Below the pieces are notes generated by a model that did not search any database, was not told where the DNA came from, and was given only the letters and a program-made list of their open reading frames with translations. Position numbers and translations under genes: made by a program. A stretch of 64,000 nt of DNA from Metabacillus bambusae (GTDB taxonomy: Bacteria > Bacillota > Bacilli > Bacillales > Bacillaceae), in assembly GCF_017497975.1 (NCBI RefSeq), contig NZ_JAGDEL010000022.1, forward strand, positions 52,664-116,663, read 5' to 3'. This document shows, piece after piece, positions 54,726 to 64,000 of this stretch (positions are counted from its first letter, which is position 1; every line of letters begins with the position of its first letter).

Positions 54726-55655
54726 TTAAAACATACTTAGCTTATAATTTTTTGATAATAATTCTAATAATTTTATACCTGCAATACTGTTTCCTTTTTC
54801 ATCTAAAGACGGCCCAAAAATCCCAATACCAAATTTTCCGGGAACTGCACCCATTATTCCACCTGACACTCCACTTTTTGAAGGTATGCCAATTTTGATC
54901 GCAAATTCTCCTGAGGCATTATACATCCCACATGTAACCATAAACGTTTTACAAATTCGAGCGACATCTGGAGGCATTATTTGTTTGCCGCAAAGAGGAT
55001 CAACTCCATCCAACGCAAAAACTAGTCCAATTCTCGCCAAATCTAATACGTTCATTTGAATAGCACACTGTTTTGTGTATAACTCCATTAAATGCTCTAC
55101 GTCCTCTTCAATGATATTATGTTGCTTTAAAAAATAGCATAAAGCTCGGTTTAAATGTGCCGTCTCAAATTCGGAGCGTGCTACTTCCTCACAATAATTA
55201 ATTGTTGAATCGTTTGTCAATTTGTGGATAAAAGATAAGAGACGTTGAAATCTCTCTTCAACAGAATTCCCCTTAATCAAATGAGTAACAACTAGTGCAC
55301 CCGCATTGATCATAGGATTTAAAGGTTTTGAGGGAGACATTGTTTCTAATTTTGCAATTGAATTGAAGGGGTCTCCTGTGGGTTCCATACCAACATGTTC
55401 AAACACATAATTAGAGCCTCTATCTATCAAAACGAGGGCCAAGCAGATTACTTTTGAGATACTTTGTAAGGTAAACCGCTTTTCAATACATCCAGCTGAG
55501 ATACATCGTCCGTCAGGATAATGTATGGCAATCGACAAATCATCTTGGTTAGCTTTTCCGAGTGCTGGAATATAATCTGCAACTTTTCCACTTTTTGTGC
55601 ACTTTTTTGCTGTTGTTACTAATGTATTTAATTCATCACTTGATCGACAAGGCAT
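54726..55655 (-). CDS. glsA: Glutaminase A
   Basis: A 309-residue serine-type glutaminase that releases ammonia from glutamine to give glutamate. The beta-lactamase-like active site Ser65-x-x-Lys68 (LQSISKV), [16 protein letters not shown] and [15 protein letters not shown] are characteristic. GGTGAT precedes the ATG. It is transcribed towards tenA; a repeat element forms its immediate 3' flank and may act as its 3' end. Confidence 0.95.
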   Translation of the reverse strand: MPCRSSDELNTLVTTAKKCTKSGKVADYIPALGKANQDDLSIAIHYPDGRCISAGCIEKRFTLQSISKVICLALVLIDRGSNYVFEHVGMEPTGDPFNSIAKLETMSPSKPLNPMINAGALVVTHLIKGNSVEERFQRLLSFIHKLTNDSTINYCEEVARSEFETAHLNRALCYFLKQHNIIEEDVEHLMELYTKQCAIQMNVLDLARIGLVFALDGVDPLCGKQIMPPDVARICKTFMVTCGMYNASGEFAIKIGIPSKSGVSGGIMGAVPGKFGIGIFGPSLDEKGNSIAGIKLLELLSKNYKLSMF

Positions 55656-55723
55656 TATTCATCACCGATTATAGTATGTGCAAACTATTTTTTTATATCA
55701 TTGTATTAAGGGTAATATTAAAG

Positions 55724-55849
55724 ATGGGGAAGGGGAGTTACAATTCTTTATCCTTTTGGCCAATCAAAATTGTACGCTTAGAACAAATTGCTTCAAAACA
55801 AACATCTAGAAACCAAGACGAAAGTGCTGTAAATTTTGCTGCTGACTAA
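55724..55849 (+). CDS. Possible 41-residue protein
   Basis: A short frame reading MGKGSYNSLSFWPIKIVRLE and on to DESAVNFAAD. The composition looks protein-like, but AAGGG lies 11 bases before the ATG, which is long, and no family is recognised. It sits between glsA and the molybdopterin oxidoreductase gene. It could equally be chance. Confidence 0.35.
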   Translation: MGKGSYNSLSFWPIKIVRLEQIASKQTSRNQDESAVNFAAD

Positions 55850-55891
55850 ATCGATCGATTTTCAAAACATTCAAAAGATTGGTTCTATGTA

Positions 55892-55902
55892 TATGGTATA
55901 AT
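55892..55902 (+). promoter_or_regulatory. Extended -10 promoter of the molybdopterin oxidoreductase gene
   Basis: TATGGTATAAT contains a perfect -10 with the TG extension, about 35 bp before the start codon. No clear -35. Confidence 0.55.
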
Positions 55903-55937
55903 CTATAAAGCTATTTTTTCATGAAAGGATACTAGTT

Positions 55938-57989
55938 ATGAAATCATATATTAATGTAGAAAATGGTGTCGTTCCATCTGTCTGTTCACTTGACTGCCCA
56001 GATCAATGCGGATTACTAATACATAAAAAAGACGGAAAAATTGTAAAAATTGAAGGTGATCCTGATCATCCTGTGACCAAAGGGAATATTTGCAATAAGG
56101 TGAGGAACATGGGTGAACGAATCTATGATCAAAAAAGAATTAAGACACCTTTGAAACGTATTGGTGAAAAGGGAGAGGGCAAATTTCAACCAATTAGCTG
56201 GCAAGAGGCAATCGAAACGATTACAAATCAATGGAAAAAACTTATCTCAGAAAAAGGATCAGAATCAATTCTACCTTACAGTTTTTATGGGAATATGGGA
56301 AATATTAATGCAGAAGGAATGGATCGCCGGTTCTTTCATCGTTTAGGATCAAGTCAACTTGACCGGTCGATTTGTTCAGTTGCTGGTTCGAAAGGTTATA
56401 GTTACACAATGGGGGGAAGTTACGGCACTGATCCAGAGGAGATGACGGAAACTAAGCTATTTATAATGTGGGGAATAAACGCTGTTAGTACAAATATGCA
56501 CCAAATGACGATCGCCCAAAAGGCTAGAAAGAACGGAGCAAAAATTGTAGTCATTGATGTCCATAAAAATCAAACTGGCAAAATGGCAGATTGGTTTATT
56601 CCGATTCTCCCTGGTACGGATGGAGCGCTAGCATTAGGGATTATGCATGTTTTATACAAAGAAAAGCTTGTTAATCGATCATTTTTAAAAGTGTATACAG
56701 TTGGTTATGAAGTGCTAGAAGAACATGTTAGTAATTATGATCCACAAATGGTTTCAGATATTACAGGAGTTTCTGTAGAGAACATTTATACATTAGCTCG
56801 GATGTACGGAGAGATCTCTCCTTCGATGATAAGAATTGGAAATGGACTTCAGCATCATGATAATGGAGGAATGATTGTTAGGACAATTGCGTGTTTACCT
56901 GCATTAACAGGACAGTGGACTCTGAAGGGTGGGGGAGCTTTGAAATCTAATTCAGCCTTTTTAGCCCATAATACAAATGCATTACAACGCCCTGATCTAC
57001 AAAAGAAACAAACACGCACAATTAATATGAACCAATTAGGTAAAGCATTGCTTAAACAAGTGGAGCCTATTCGTTCATTGTTTGTTTATGGAAGCAATCC
57101 TGCTGTTGTGGCTCCTGATGCTACTAATGTGCGTAAGGGATTAGCTCGACAAGATTTATTCACTGTCGTTCACGACCTTTTTTTAACAGAAACAGCAATG
57201 TTTGCAGACATCGTTCTACCTGCAACTTCAGCTTTTGAAAATACTGATTTTTATACGTCTTACTGGCATCACTATATCCATTTGCAGGAACCTGTCATTT
57301 CATCATATGGAGAAAGTAAATCTAATACAGAGGTATTCAGACTACTTGCTCAAGCAATGGGATATGATGAACAAGCATTTAAGGATTCAGATGAAGAATT
57401 AATTCAACAAGCTTTAAGCAATTTATCGACACCTTTTTTACCAGACAATTGCTATGAGAAATTAAAAATAGATCGCTATCTGAAAGCAAACACAAGTGAT
57501 TTATTAAAAAATATAAATACACCTAGTGGTAAGATTGAGTTATTTTCTAAAAAAATGGAATTAGATGGTCACCCGGGGCTCCCAACCCATACACCTTTAT
57601 TAGAAGAGTCAAATTATCCTTTTCGATATGTACCTGGACCAAATCATAACTTTTTAAACTCAACTTTTTCTAATAATGATAAACATATCAAACTTGAAAA
57701 AGCACCTAAATTATTTATGAATAAACATGATGCAGATAAACGAGGAATTGAAGATGGAACGGTTGTCCGAATTTGGAATGATCGTGGAGAATGTGAGCTC
57801 ACAGTTTCTGTAGGCAATCAAGTTTTACCAGGAGTAGTCGTAAGCCAAGGCCTTTGGTCAGACCTCACGGGTAAAAAACACTTAGTCAATTCCTTAACTC
57901 CAGATCGAGTTTCCGATATGGGTGGAGGTGCTACATTTTTTTCTGGCCGTGTAAATGTAGAAGTAATTAATCAGAAGGAAATGGTTTAA
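55938..57989 (+). CDS. Molybdopterin-dependent oxidoreductase (YoaE-like)
   Basis: A 683-residue member of the DMSO reductase family, similar in layout to B. subtilis YoaE. The N-terminal 4Fe-4S ligands are Cys16, Cys20, Cys24 and Cys52 (CSLDCPDQC ... GNICNK). Bis-MGD contact regions include MWGINAVSTNMHQ, GTDGALALGIMH, FVYGSNPAVVAPD and LTETAMFADIVLPATSAFE. There is no Tat signal, so it acts in the cytosol. The electron donor or acceptor is unknown; the substrate cannot be assigned. Confidence 0.88.
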   Translation: MKSYINVENGVVPSVCSLDCPDQCGLLIHKKDGKIVKIEGDPDHPVTKGNICNKVRNMGERIYDQKRIKTPLKRIGEKGEGKFQPISWQEAIETITNQWKKLISEKGSESILPYSFYGNMGNINAEGMDRRFFHRLGSSQLDRSICSVAGSKGYSYTMGGSYGTDPEEMTETKLFIMWGINAVSTNMHQMTIAQKARKNGAKIVVIDVHKNQTGKMADWFIPILPGTDGALALGIMHVLYKEKLVNRSFLKVYTVGYEVLEEHVSNYDPQMVSDITGVSVENIYTLARMYGEISPSMIRIGNGLQHHDNGGMIVRTIACLPALTGQWTLKGGGALKSNSAFLAHNTNALQRPDLQKKQTRTINMNQLGKALLKQVEPIRSLFVYGSNPAVVAPDATNVRKGLARQDLFTVVHDLFLTETAMFADIVLPATSAFENTDFYTSYWHHYIHLQEPVISSYGESKSNTEVFRLLAQAMGYDEQAFKDSDEELIQQALSNLSTPFLPDNCYEKLKIDRYLKANTSDLLKNINTPSGKIELFSKKMELDGHPGLPTHTPLLEESNYPFRYVPGPNHNFLNSTFSNNDKHIKLEKAPKLFMNKHDADKRGIEDGTVVRIWNDRGECELTVSVGNQVLPGVVVSQGLWSDLTGKKHLVNSLTPDRVSDMGGGATFFSGRVNVEVINQKEMV

Positions 57990-58049
57990 AACCAGTTTTT
58001 TCTATTATTATCGTTTTTATCTCAAATAAAAATGAAAGGAATGAAAAAA

Positions 58050-58559
58050 TTGGGAATAAGAAAAGCAATTAATGATGGGAATATTAACATAATCGTGAGA
58101 GGTGATAAGTGGGGTACACAATTGGATGTAAGCATAACGCCAATATTCTGTGTGAAATGTAATAAACAATTACCTGAATTATATGAACATATGGGTTCAC
58201 GTTATGGTCAAGTAGGTACAATTCAATGTGATTTCTGTGGAACGAATATATATTGTGTAGACAATGATAATATTGTAGAAAAACTTTGTACAACTGGTTA
58301 TATCCTAGATTACTATAAACTTTATAAGCTTGAAGATGAGATCTGGGGGAAAGTGAAAGATGTTATAGAATATGATATTACTTCCAGACATGTAGGCAAT
58401 ACGGTTACATTGGATTATGTAATTAATGAGATATGTCAGGAGTTTAGCATTACATTGAAAGATAATAATTATTTTATATCGGAAGATGGGAAAATTACGA
58501 AATTCCCAAAATCAGTTACGAAATGGTTTGATCTCTTACAAACCCTTAGCTTGTATTAG
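58050..58559 (+). CDS. Unknown protein with two CxxC motifs
   Basis: A protein of about 169 residues with CVKC (about 35-38) and CDFC (about 61-64), a spacing that suggests a zinc ribbon, followed by a mixed alpha/beta C-terminal half. No family is recognised. TTG 58050 follows AAAGGA by nine bases; the ATGs at 58032 and 58041 lie before or against that site, but they cannot be excluded. It follows the molybdopterin enzyme by 60 bp and may be co-transcribed. It ends at a strong bidirectional terminator. Confidence 0.65.
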   Translation: MGIRKAINDGNINIIVRGDKWGTQLDVSITPIFCVKCNKQLPELYEHMGSRYGQVGTIQCDFCGTNIYCVDNDNIVEKLCTTGYILDYYKLYKLEDEIWGKVKDVIEYDITSRHVGNTVTLDYVINEICQEFSITLKDNNYFISEDGKITKFPKSVTKWFDLLQTLSLY

Positions 58560-58576
58560 GAAAAATAAACATAAAG

Positions 58577-58623
58577 AATGTCTTTAGTTGGCTAATCCTA
58601 ACAAGTGGTCAACTAAAGACATT
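58577..58623. terminator. Bidirectional terminator
   Basis: AATGTCTTTAGTTG pairs perfectly with CAACTAAAGACATT. It lies between convergent genes, with A/T-rich flanks on both strands. Confidence 0.82.
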
Positions 58624-58654
58624 ATTAAAAAAACTTTTCACCTGTGTAAGTTAC

Positions 58655-59116
58655 TCAAACTGATTTACGTTCGTCATAAGGAAAATCTTTATTTATAGGA
58701 CGTATTGACAGTGGGTCAAAAAAGTTTGCGATTTCTCTTTCTGCACTTAAAAGAGAATCTGAGCCATGAATTACATTTTCCGCTTTGGAACATGCAAAAT
58801 CCCCACGAATCGTACCAGGTAGTGCCTCTAAAGGACTTGTTTTTCCAATCATGCTCCGAGAAACTTCGATAATATTTTCGCCTTCCCAAACCATTGCAAA
58901 AACAGAGTCTGATGTAATAAAGTCTACCAACTCACCAAAAAATGGTTTATCCTGAAGCTCCATATAATGATATTCAGCTTTTTCACGACTAATAGTCATA
59001 AGCTCTGCATTTAACAATGTGAACCCCTTTTGCTCAAAACGTTTTATAATCTCTCCAATTAAACCTCGCTTTACACCGTCAGGCTTCACCATAATAAACG
59101 TACGCTGTATCGGCAT
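58655..59116 (-). CDS. ndk: Nucleoside diphosphate kinase
   Basis: A kinase of about 153 residues that transfers phosphate between NTPs and NDPs through a phospho-His. The start [20 protein letters not shown], the [20 protein letters not shown] loop and the active-site His117 (NVIHGSDS) are intact. The ATG at 59116 (MPIQRTF) is chosen because GAGGTG lies six bases upstream; the longer start overlaps this site. Monocistronic. Confidence 0.95.
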   Translation of the reverse strand: MPIQRTFIMVKPDGVKRGLIGEIIKRFEQKGFTLLNAELMTISREKAEYHYMELQDKPFFGELVDFITSDSVFAMVWEGENIIEVSRSMIGKTSPLEALPGTIRGDFACSKAENVIHGSDSLLSAEREIANFFDPLSIRPINKDFPYDERKSV

Positions 59117-59701
59117 ATTCATCACCTCTTTAAATGAAATAAATGAAACATAGTAATCGAAAAATCAGAGTACTAGGATGGTTTTAAAACTTGTAGTATA
59201 CATTATGACAATTTTTCTCATTTATATAACAGGTTGCTAGAAAAAAGTAGTCATGCTTTAAGTGAATTCAATAAATAAAAAACACTCTATCTATTACAAA
59301 TTACTTTTTTACATACTGTTGTTAAAAATGGAGAAAGAGCAGGATATAGTCTGGGAAAAGAGTTCATCGATGGTTTTAATAAAAATAGTAGAATCTTTTG
59401 GAAGGTTTAATAAACACTTACTTGAAGAAGAGATATGAGCAAGAAGGTAGGGGATAACCGTAAAAAAGTATATTTAATATTTCAAAAAAATAATTTGAAA
59501 ATAGCCATTAAAATAGGAATTTGAATTGAAGATGCTGTTTTGAAAGTATTTTTTTAGTAGAGGATAATTTGATGAAGAAGCCTATTCTTATCAATGAAAA
59601 AGCTAGGAGGACATTTCCTCCTAGTTTACTTAAGATTTCTCAGTTCATCCATTGAATAGATAAACAATATAGAATGCTTATAGCGGAAAATAGTTAATAA
59701 A
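59117..59701. other. Gap between gdhA and ndk
   Basis: It contains the gdhA terminator (59603-59624) and must hold the ndk promoter. Short frames around 59322-59438 look weakly protein-like in two frames, but have no start signal or recognised family; they may be a gene remnant. Confidence 0.4.
59603..59624 (-). terminator. Terminator of gdhA
   Basis: CTAGGAGGA pairs perfectly with TCCTCCTAG; on the minus strand it runs into CTTTTTC. Confidence 0.8.
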
Positions 59702-61141
<1,440 letters not shown>

Positions 61142-61222
61142 TTAATTTTTGTTAGATTTACTGTTAAGCTGTATTTTATAATCAAATAATAATCCAATCA
61201 ATATAAAGAAACGATAAAGTTA

Positions 61223-61237
61223 ATGCGTTTAACGCAT
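61223..61237. promoter_or_regulatory. Candidate LysR operator
   Basis: ATGCGT-TTA-ACGCAT is a perfect inverted repeat containing the T-N11-A LysR pattern (T at 61224, A at 61236). It sits in the gdhA/lysR divergent region, 21 bp before the regulator's start. Confidence 0.6.
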
Positions 61238-61258
61238 GAATGATCAGGGGGAACAACT

Positions 61259-62164
61259 GTGGAAATTAGACAAATAAGATATTTTATGGAAGTTGCTATG
61301 CGAGAACATGTTACAGAAGCAGCAGACGCTCTGCATGTGGCACAATCCTCTGTGAGTAGACAGATTTTTAATTTAGAAAGCGAATTAGGTGTTGACTTGT
61401 TTATTAGAGAAGGAAGAAGAGTCAAATTAACTCCAATTGGAAAAGTGTTTTTAGAACGGATGAAACATGCAATGAATGTGATCGATGATGCGACACGTGA
61501 AGTTGAAGAGTATCTAGATCCACAAAAAGGGACGATTCGAATAGCTTTTCCGATTAGTTTGGCAGCTTATACGTTACCAACTGTGATATTTGCATTTCGT
61601 ATGCACTATCCAGAGGCGAAATTTAAACTGAAGCAAGCTCTATACCACGACTTAATAGATGGAGTGGTGAAAGGGGATTTTAACCTTGCTTTAATTGGTC
61701 CATTGCCAATGGATGAGAAGAAGATTAAGCGTAAAATATTATTCACGGAAAATATTGTTGCCCTCTTGCCAATTCATCATCCGCTTGCAAAAAGGTCGAC
61801 TATAAAGTTGCGCGAACTTAAGGATGACCCTTTTTGTTTACTACAAAACGGCACTGTTTTTCGAGAAATCGTTATTAATGCATGTGCTGAGCTAGGCTTC
61901 TCACCACATGTTGCTTTCGAAGGGGACGATATTGATGCGTTGAAAGGGCTAGTCTCGGCGGGACTTGGGGTAGCACTAATGCCAGAAGTCACATTAGTTG
62001 ATAACATTCCACGCTCAACAGTAAAAATTCCATTGATCGAACCAAATGTTACGAGAAGTGTGGGAGTCATCACTCCGAAACAACGTGTATTACTTCCTAC
62101 AGAAGAGTTATTTTACAATTTTGTACAAGAATTTTTTGCTAGATTAGATCATTTTAAAAATTAA
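61259..62164 (+). CDS. LysR family regulator, GltC-like
   Basis: A 301-residue LysR regulator. The N-terminal winged helix (MEIRQIRYFMEVAMREHVTEAADALHVAQSSVSRQIFNLE) is followed by the two-lobed effector domain. The MEIRQIRYFMEVA opening and overall length resemble B. subtilis GltC, which controls glutamate synthase. Here it is divergent from gdhA, so glutamate/2-oxoglutarate balance is a likely signal (inference). The GTG start has AGGGGGA upstream. Confidence 0.88.
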   Translation: MEIRQIRYFMEVAMREHVTEAADALHVAQSSVSRQIFNLESELGVDLFIREGRRVKLTPIGKVFLERMKHAMNVIDDATREVEEYLDPQKGTIRIAFPISLAAYTLPTVIFAFRMHYPEAKFKLKQALYHDLIDGVVKGDFNLALIGPLPMDEKKIKRKILFTENIVALLPIHHPLAKRSTIKLRELKDDPFCLLQNGTVFREIVINACAELGFSPHVAFEGDDIDALKGLVSAGLGVALMPEVTLVDNIPRSTVKIPLIEPNVTRSVGVITPKQRVLLPTEELFYNFVQEFFARLDHFKN

Positions 62165-62327
62165 TTTATTATTCCGAGATAATTATTAAAATTAATTTGA
62201 TACTAATTAAACAGTAAGTATAAAGTGTTATTCTGGAAAAAAATTATAATATTCATTCGTTGATTTTTAATGTATATTTAATTTAATAATGATGAACGAA
62301 TTAATTGAGCTTTCGTTTCTCATTTGA

Positions 62328-62406
62328 AAAAGGCAAATCTACTGAAAGGTAGAGACGCAAAGTCACAGATCTAAGGTATCAATACTATTGATGGCTGGGC
62401 TACCAA
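62328..62406 (+). ncRNA. Cyclic di-GMP-I (GEMM-I) riboswitch
   Basis: Conserved elements are present in order: AGGCAAATCTACTGAAAGGT, AGAGACGCAAAGTCAC, GATCTAAGGT, then TGATGGCTGGGCTACC. The GAAA tetraloop, the GACGCAAAG core and the GGCTACC end match the GEMM-I class. A GAAGAATC/GATTCTTC pair (from 62409) and an inner hairpin downstream could be the expression platform. It precedes the exported DUF5667 protein. Confidence 0.92.
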
Positions 62407-62492
62407 ATGAAGAATCGAGAAAAGACTCAATATTAATAGAGTTAGTTCAAGATTCTTCCTTTACAGAAAATTGTTTTGGAGGGATTTTTTTA

Positions 62493-63839
62493 ATGTCAAA
62501 AAAGTATTTTACAATTATCAAAAATGTTCGCAATGTTCTTGCTACAAGTGTTTTTGCATCGGCTTTCGCTTTTTCTTTTGGATCTGGACAGGCTTTGGCT
62601 GATAACGATGAATCACAAACAGACTCTCTAATAGAAGAGACTGTTCAACAAGACCAATTAGTTGATACATCAATCGATTCAACTGTTGAGCCATCAAATC
62701 AAGGTGATGAAATATCAGAGACACCAATGGAAGAAAAAATTACTGAAATCACAGACGAAGACGAAGAGATTACTGAAGAACTAGAAACTGAAGAATCAAG
62801 TCAAGAGGAGACGGAGATTAATCCAGTAGTAGAAGATGAATCTCCCTCACTTTTACCAGGTGAATTCTTTTATTTCACAAAAAAGTTATTTGAAAATGTT
62901 CAATTAGCTTTAACATTTGATGGAGTAACAGAGGCTGAATTGCTAGCTTCTTTTGCTGAAGAAAGGATCAAAGAAGCAGAAGCCTTACTTGCTAATGGTG
63001 AGGAAGAGTTAGCAAATGAAATGCTCCAAAAAGCCATTGAACAACAAGAGTTAGCATTAACTAAGTATGAGGAATCGACTTCAGATGCAGAACCTACTAC
63101 TGAAGAACCAACAGAAGTAGTGGATGGAGACGTTGCACAAGATAAAACCCCAGCCGATACAATCCGTACTGAACTTGAAGCAAAATTCGCAGCAAACATT
63201 CTTGCTTTACAAGCAGTGATAGAAAAGCTTGAAAACCCAGCGGCAAAAGAAGCTCTTCAACAAAATATTGTTAAAGCACAAGAAAAGTTCGAGGAGAAGG
63301 TTAACAAAAAGTTAGCCAAGTTAGAAGAAAAAAAGCAAAAGGCTAAAAATAAACGTGCAAAATTCGAAGCAAAATTAGCATCTGGTGAAATTGATGAAGA
63401 AGAATTCAATGAAGAACTTGCTGAACTCAACGAAGAGGCTGATGAAGTGGTAGAAGATGCATTAGTAAAAGCAAATGATAAAGGTAAAGGCAACGCCAAT
63501 AAAGAAAATCGTATTGAAATAGACGAAAATACTTCTAACATAGAAGAGGAAAATCAAGATGAGTCTGTCAGTGTTGATAAAAATAAAGAAGAAGCACGTA
63601 TAAAGGCTGAAGAAAAACAACGTGAGGCATTAAAGAAACAAGAGGAAGAACGCAAGCGTGAAAACCTAAATAAACTAGAAGAAAAGAAACATGAAGAAGC
63701 TCAACAACTTGCTGAAAAAGAACGTGAAAAAGTAAAGAAGAAAGAAGAGAAAGCCAAGGAAACTGTTAAAAAGGCTGAAGAAAAACAGCGAGAAGAAGCA
63801 GAAAAACGTGTTAAAAAAGAGCATGAAGAAAGAAAATAA
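62493..63839 (+). CDS. Exported DUF5667 protein with Lys/Glu-rich tail
   Basis: A secreted protein of about 448 residues. The signal peptide ends QALA-D (cleavage after about residue 36). An acidic linker follows, then a DUF5667 domain (LLPGEFFYFTKKLFENVQLALTF, about residues 120-200), a second helical region (about 225-330), and a C-terminal Lys/Glu-rich coiled coil. ATG 62493 follows GGAGGG; the longer frame from 62388 reads through the riboswitch and is wrong. Its function is unknown. A c-di-GMP riboswitch suggests a role in surface attachment, motility or biofilm. Confidence 0.85.
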   Translation: MSKKYFTIIKNVRNVLATSVFASAFAFSFGSGQALADNDESQTDSLIEETVQQDQLVDTSIDSTVEPSNQGDEISETPMEEKITEITDEDEEITEELETEESSQEETEINPVVEDESPSLLPGEFFYFTKKLFENVQLALTFDGVTEAELLASFAEERIKEAEALLANGEEELANEMLQKAIEQQELALTKYEESTSDAEPTTEEPTEVVDGDVAQDKTPADTIRTELEAKFAANILALQAVIEKLENPAAKEALQQNIVKAQEKFEEKVNKKLAKLEEKKQKAKNKRAKFEAKLASGEIDEEEFNEELAELNEEADEVVEDALVKANDKGKGNANKENRIEIDENTSNIEEENQDESVSVDKNKEEARIKAEEKQREALKKQEEERKRENLNKLEEKKHEEAQQLAEKEREKVKKKEEKAKETVKKAEEKQREEAEKRVKKEHEERK

Positions 63840-63926
63840 AGACGAAGCGTAAGCTTGAAAAAAGAGCAGGTATTTTAAACTGGCACCCGTGTCAAGGACA
63901 CAAGAAAAAAAGAGTCACGCAACTAG

Positions 63927-63964
63927 AAGATGATTCCTATATTGGTTAGGGGTCATCTTTTTTA
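63927..63964 (+). terminator. Rho-independent terminator
   Basis: AAGATGATTCCT pairs with AGGGGTCATCTT (two G-U pairs), followed by TTTTTT. It ends the DUF5667 gene. Confidence 0.8.
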
Positions 63965-64000
63965 AATTCCATTGATAACGGTAATTGTTATAGTAAACCA

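Noticed and set aside
59322..59438. Short frames as a gene remnant
   Set aside because: Two frames look faintly protein-like but have no start signal, no stable length and no recognised family.
62388..62492. A longer N-terminus for the DUF5667 protein
   Set aside because: It would be translated from the end of the c-di-GMP riboswitch and lacks a Shine-Dalgarno sequence; the ATG at 62493 has one and starts a proper signal peptide.

Overview
The window is low-GC DNA with Bacillus-type ribosome-binding sites, many TTG and GTG starts, a phoD-tatAd pair, TnrA/PhoP/CcpA-like sites, a T-tract terminator behind most operons, and TPP and c-di-GMP riboswitches. This points to a Bacillaceae (Firmicutes) chromosome; the species cannot be fixed from the sequence. 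No phage, plasmid or CRISPR locus is visible.

Layout. 1-4.4 kb: the 3' part of a class A penicillin-binding protein, a MATE exporter and an Eis-like acetyltransferase. 4.7-18.5 kb: an accessory catabolic island with a CUT1 sugar-type ABC importer lacking its ATPase, two paralogous sulfatase-fold hydrolases in which Thr replaces the formylglycine Cys, two paralogous Gfo/Idh/MocA dehydrogenases, a TIM-barrel isomerase/epimerase, a PhyH-type Fe(II)/2-oxoglutarate oxygenase, a sensory-rhodopsin-transducer-family protein, two AraC regulators and an AadA-like nucleotidyltransferase. 18.7-29.4 kb: a complete urea module, urtABCDE-ureABCEFGD plus a NiCoT-type nickel permease, behind a perfect TnrA box. 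29.8-33.7 kb: pepF, a DUF3231 protein and a DUF3189 protein. 34.5-44.6 kb: a complete reductive pyrimidine catabolic pathway from uracil uptake to an acyl-CoA. 44.7-51.2 kb: D-amino acid aminotransferase, acetyltransferases, phoD-tatAd without tatCd, and small conserved proteins. 51.3-64 kb: ilvD, riboswitch-controlled tenA, glutaminase, a molybdopterin oxidoreductase, ndk, gdhA with a divergent LysR regulator, and a c-di-GMP-riboswitch-controlled exported DUF5667 protein.

How it works together. Much of the window serves nitrogen scavenging: urea import and hydrolysis, pyrimidine breakdown to ammonia and beta-alanine, glutaminase and glutamate dehydrogenase. The 4.7-18.5 kb island is the best candidate for an undescribed system. 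Its parts suggest import, ester removal, oxidation and isomerisation of a charged (phospho- or sulfo-) carbohydrate or cyclitol, under AraC and CcpA control; the substrate is unknown.

A family of short non-coding repeats with inverted ends lies between genes. Three copies have clear 8-bp target-site duplications, including one inserted directly at the T-tract of the TPP riboswitch terminator in the tenA leader. Many start codons were moved from the longest reading frame to the codon preceded by a proper Shine-Dalgarno sequence; reasons are given per gene.
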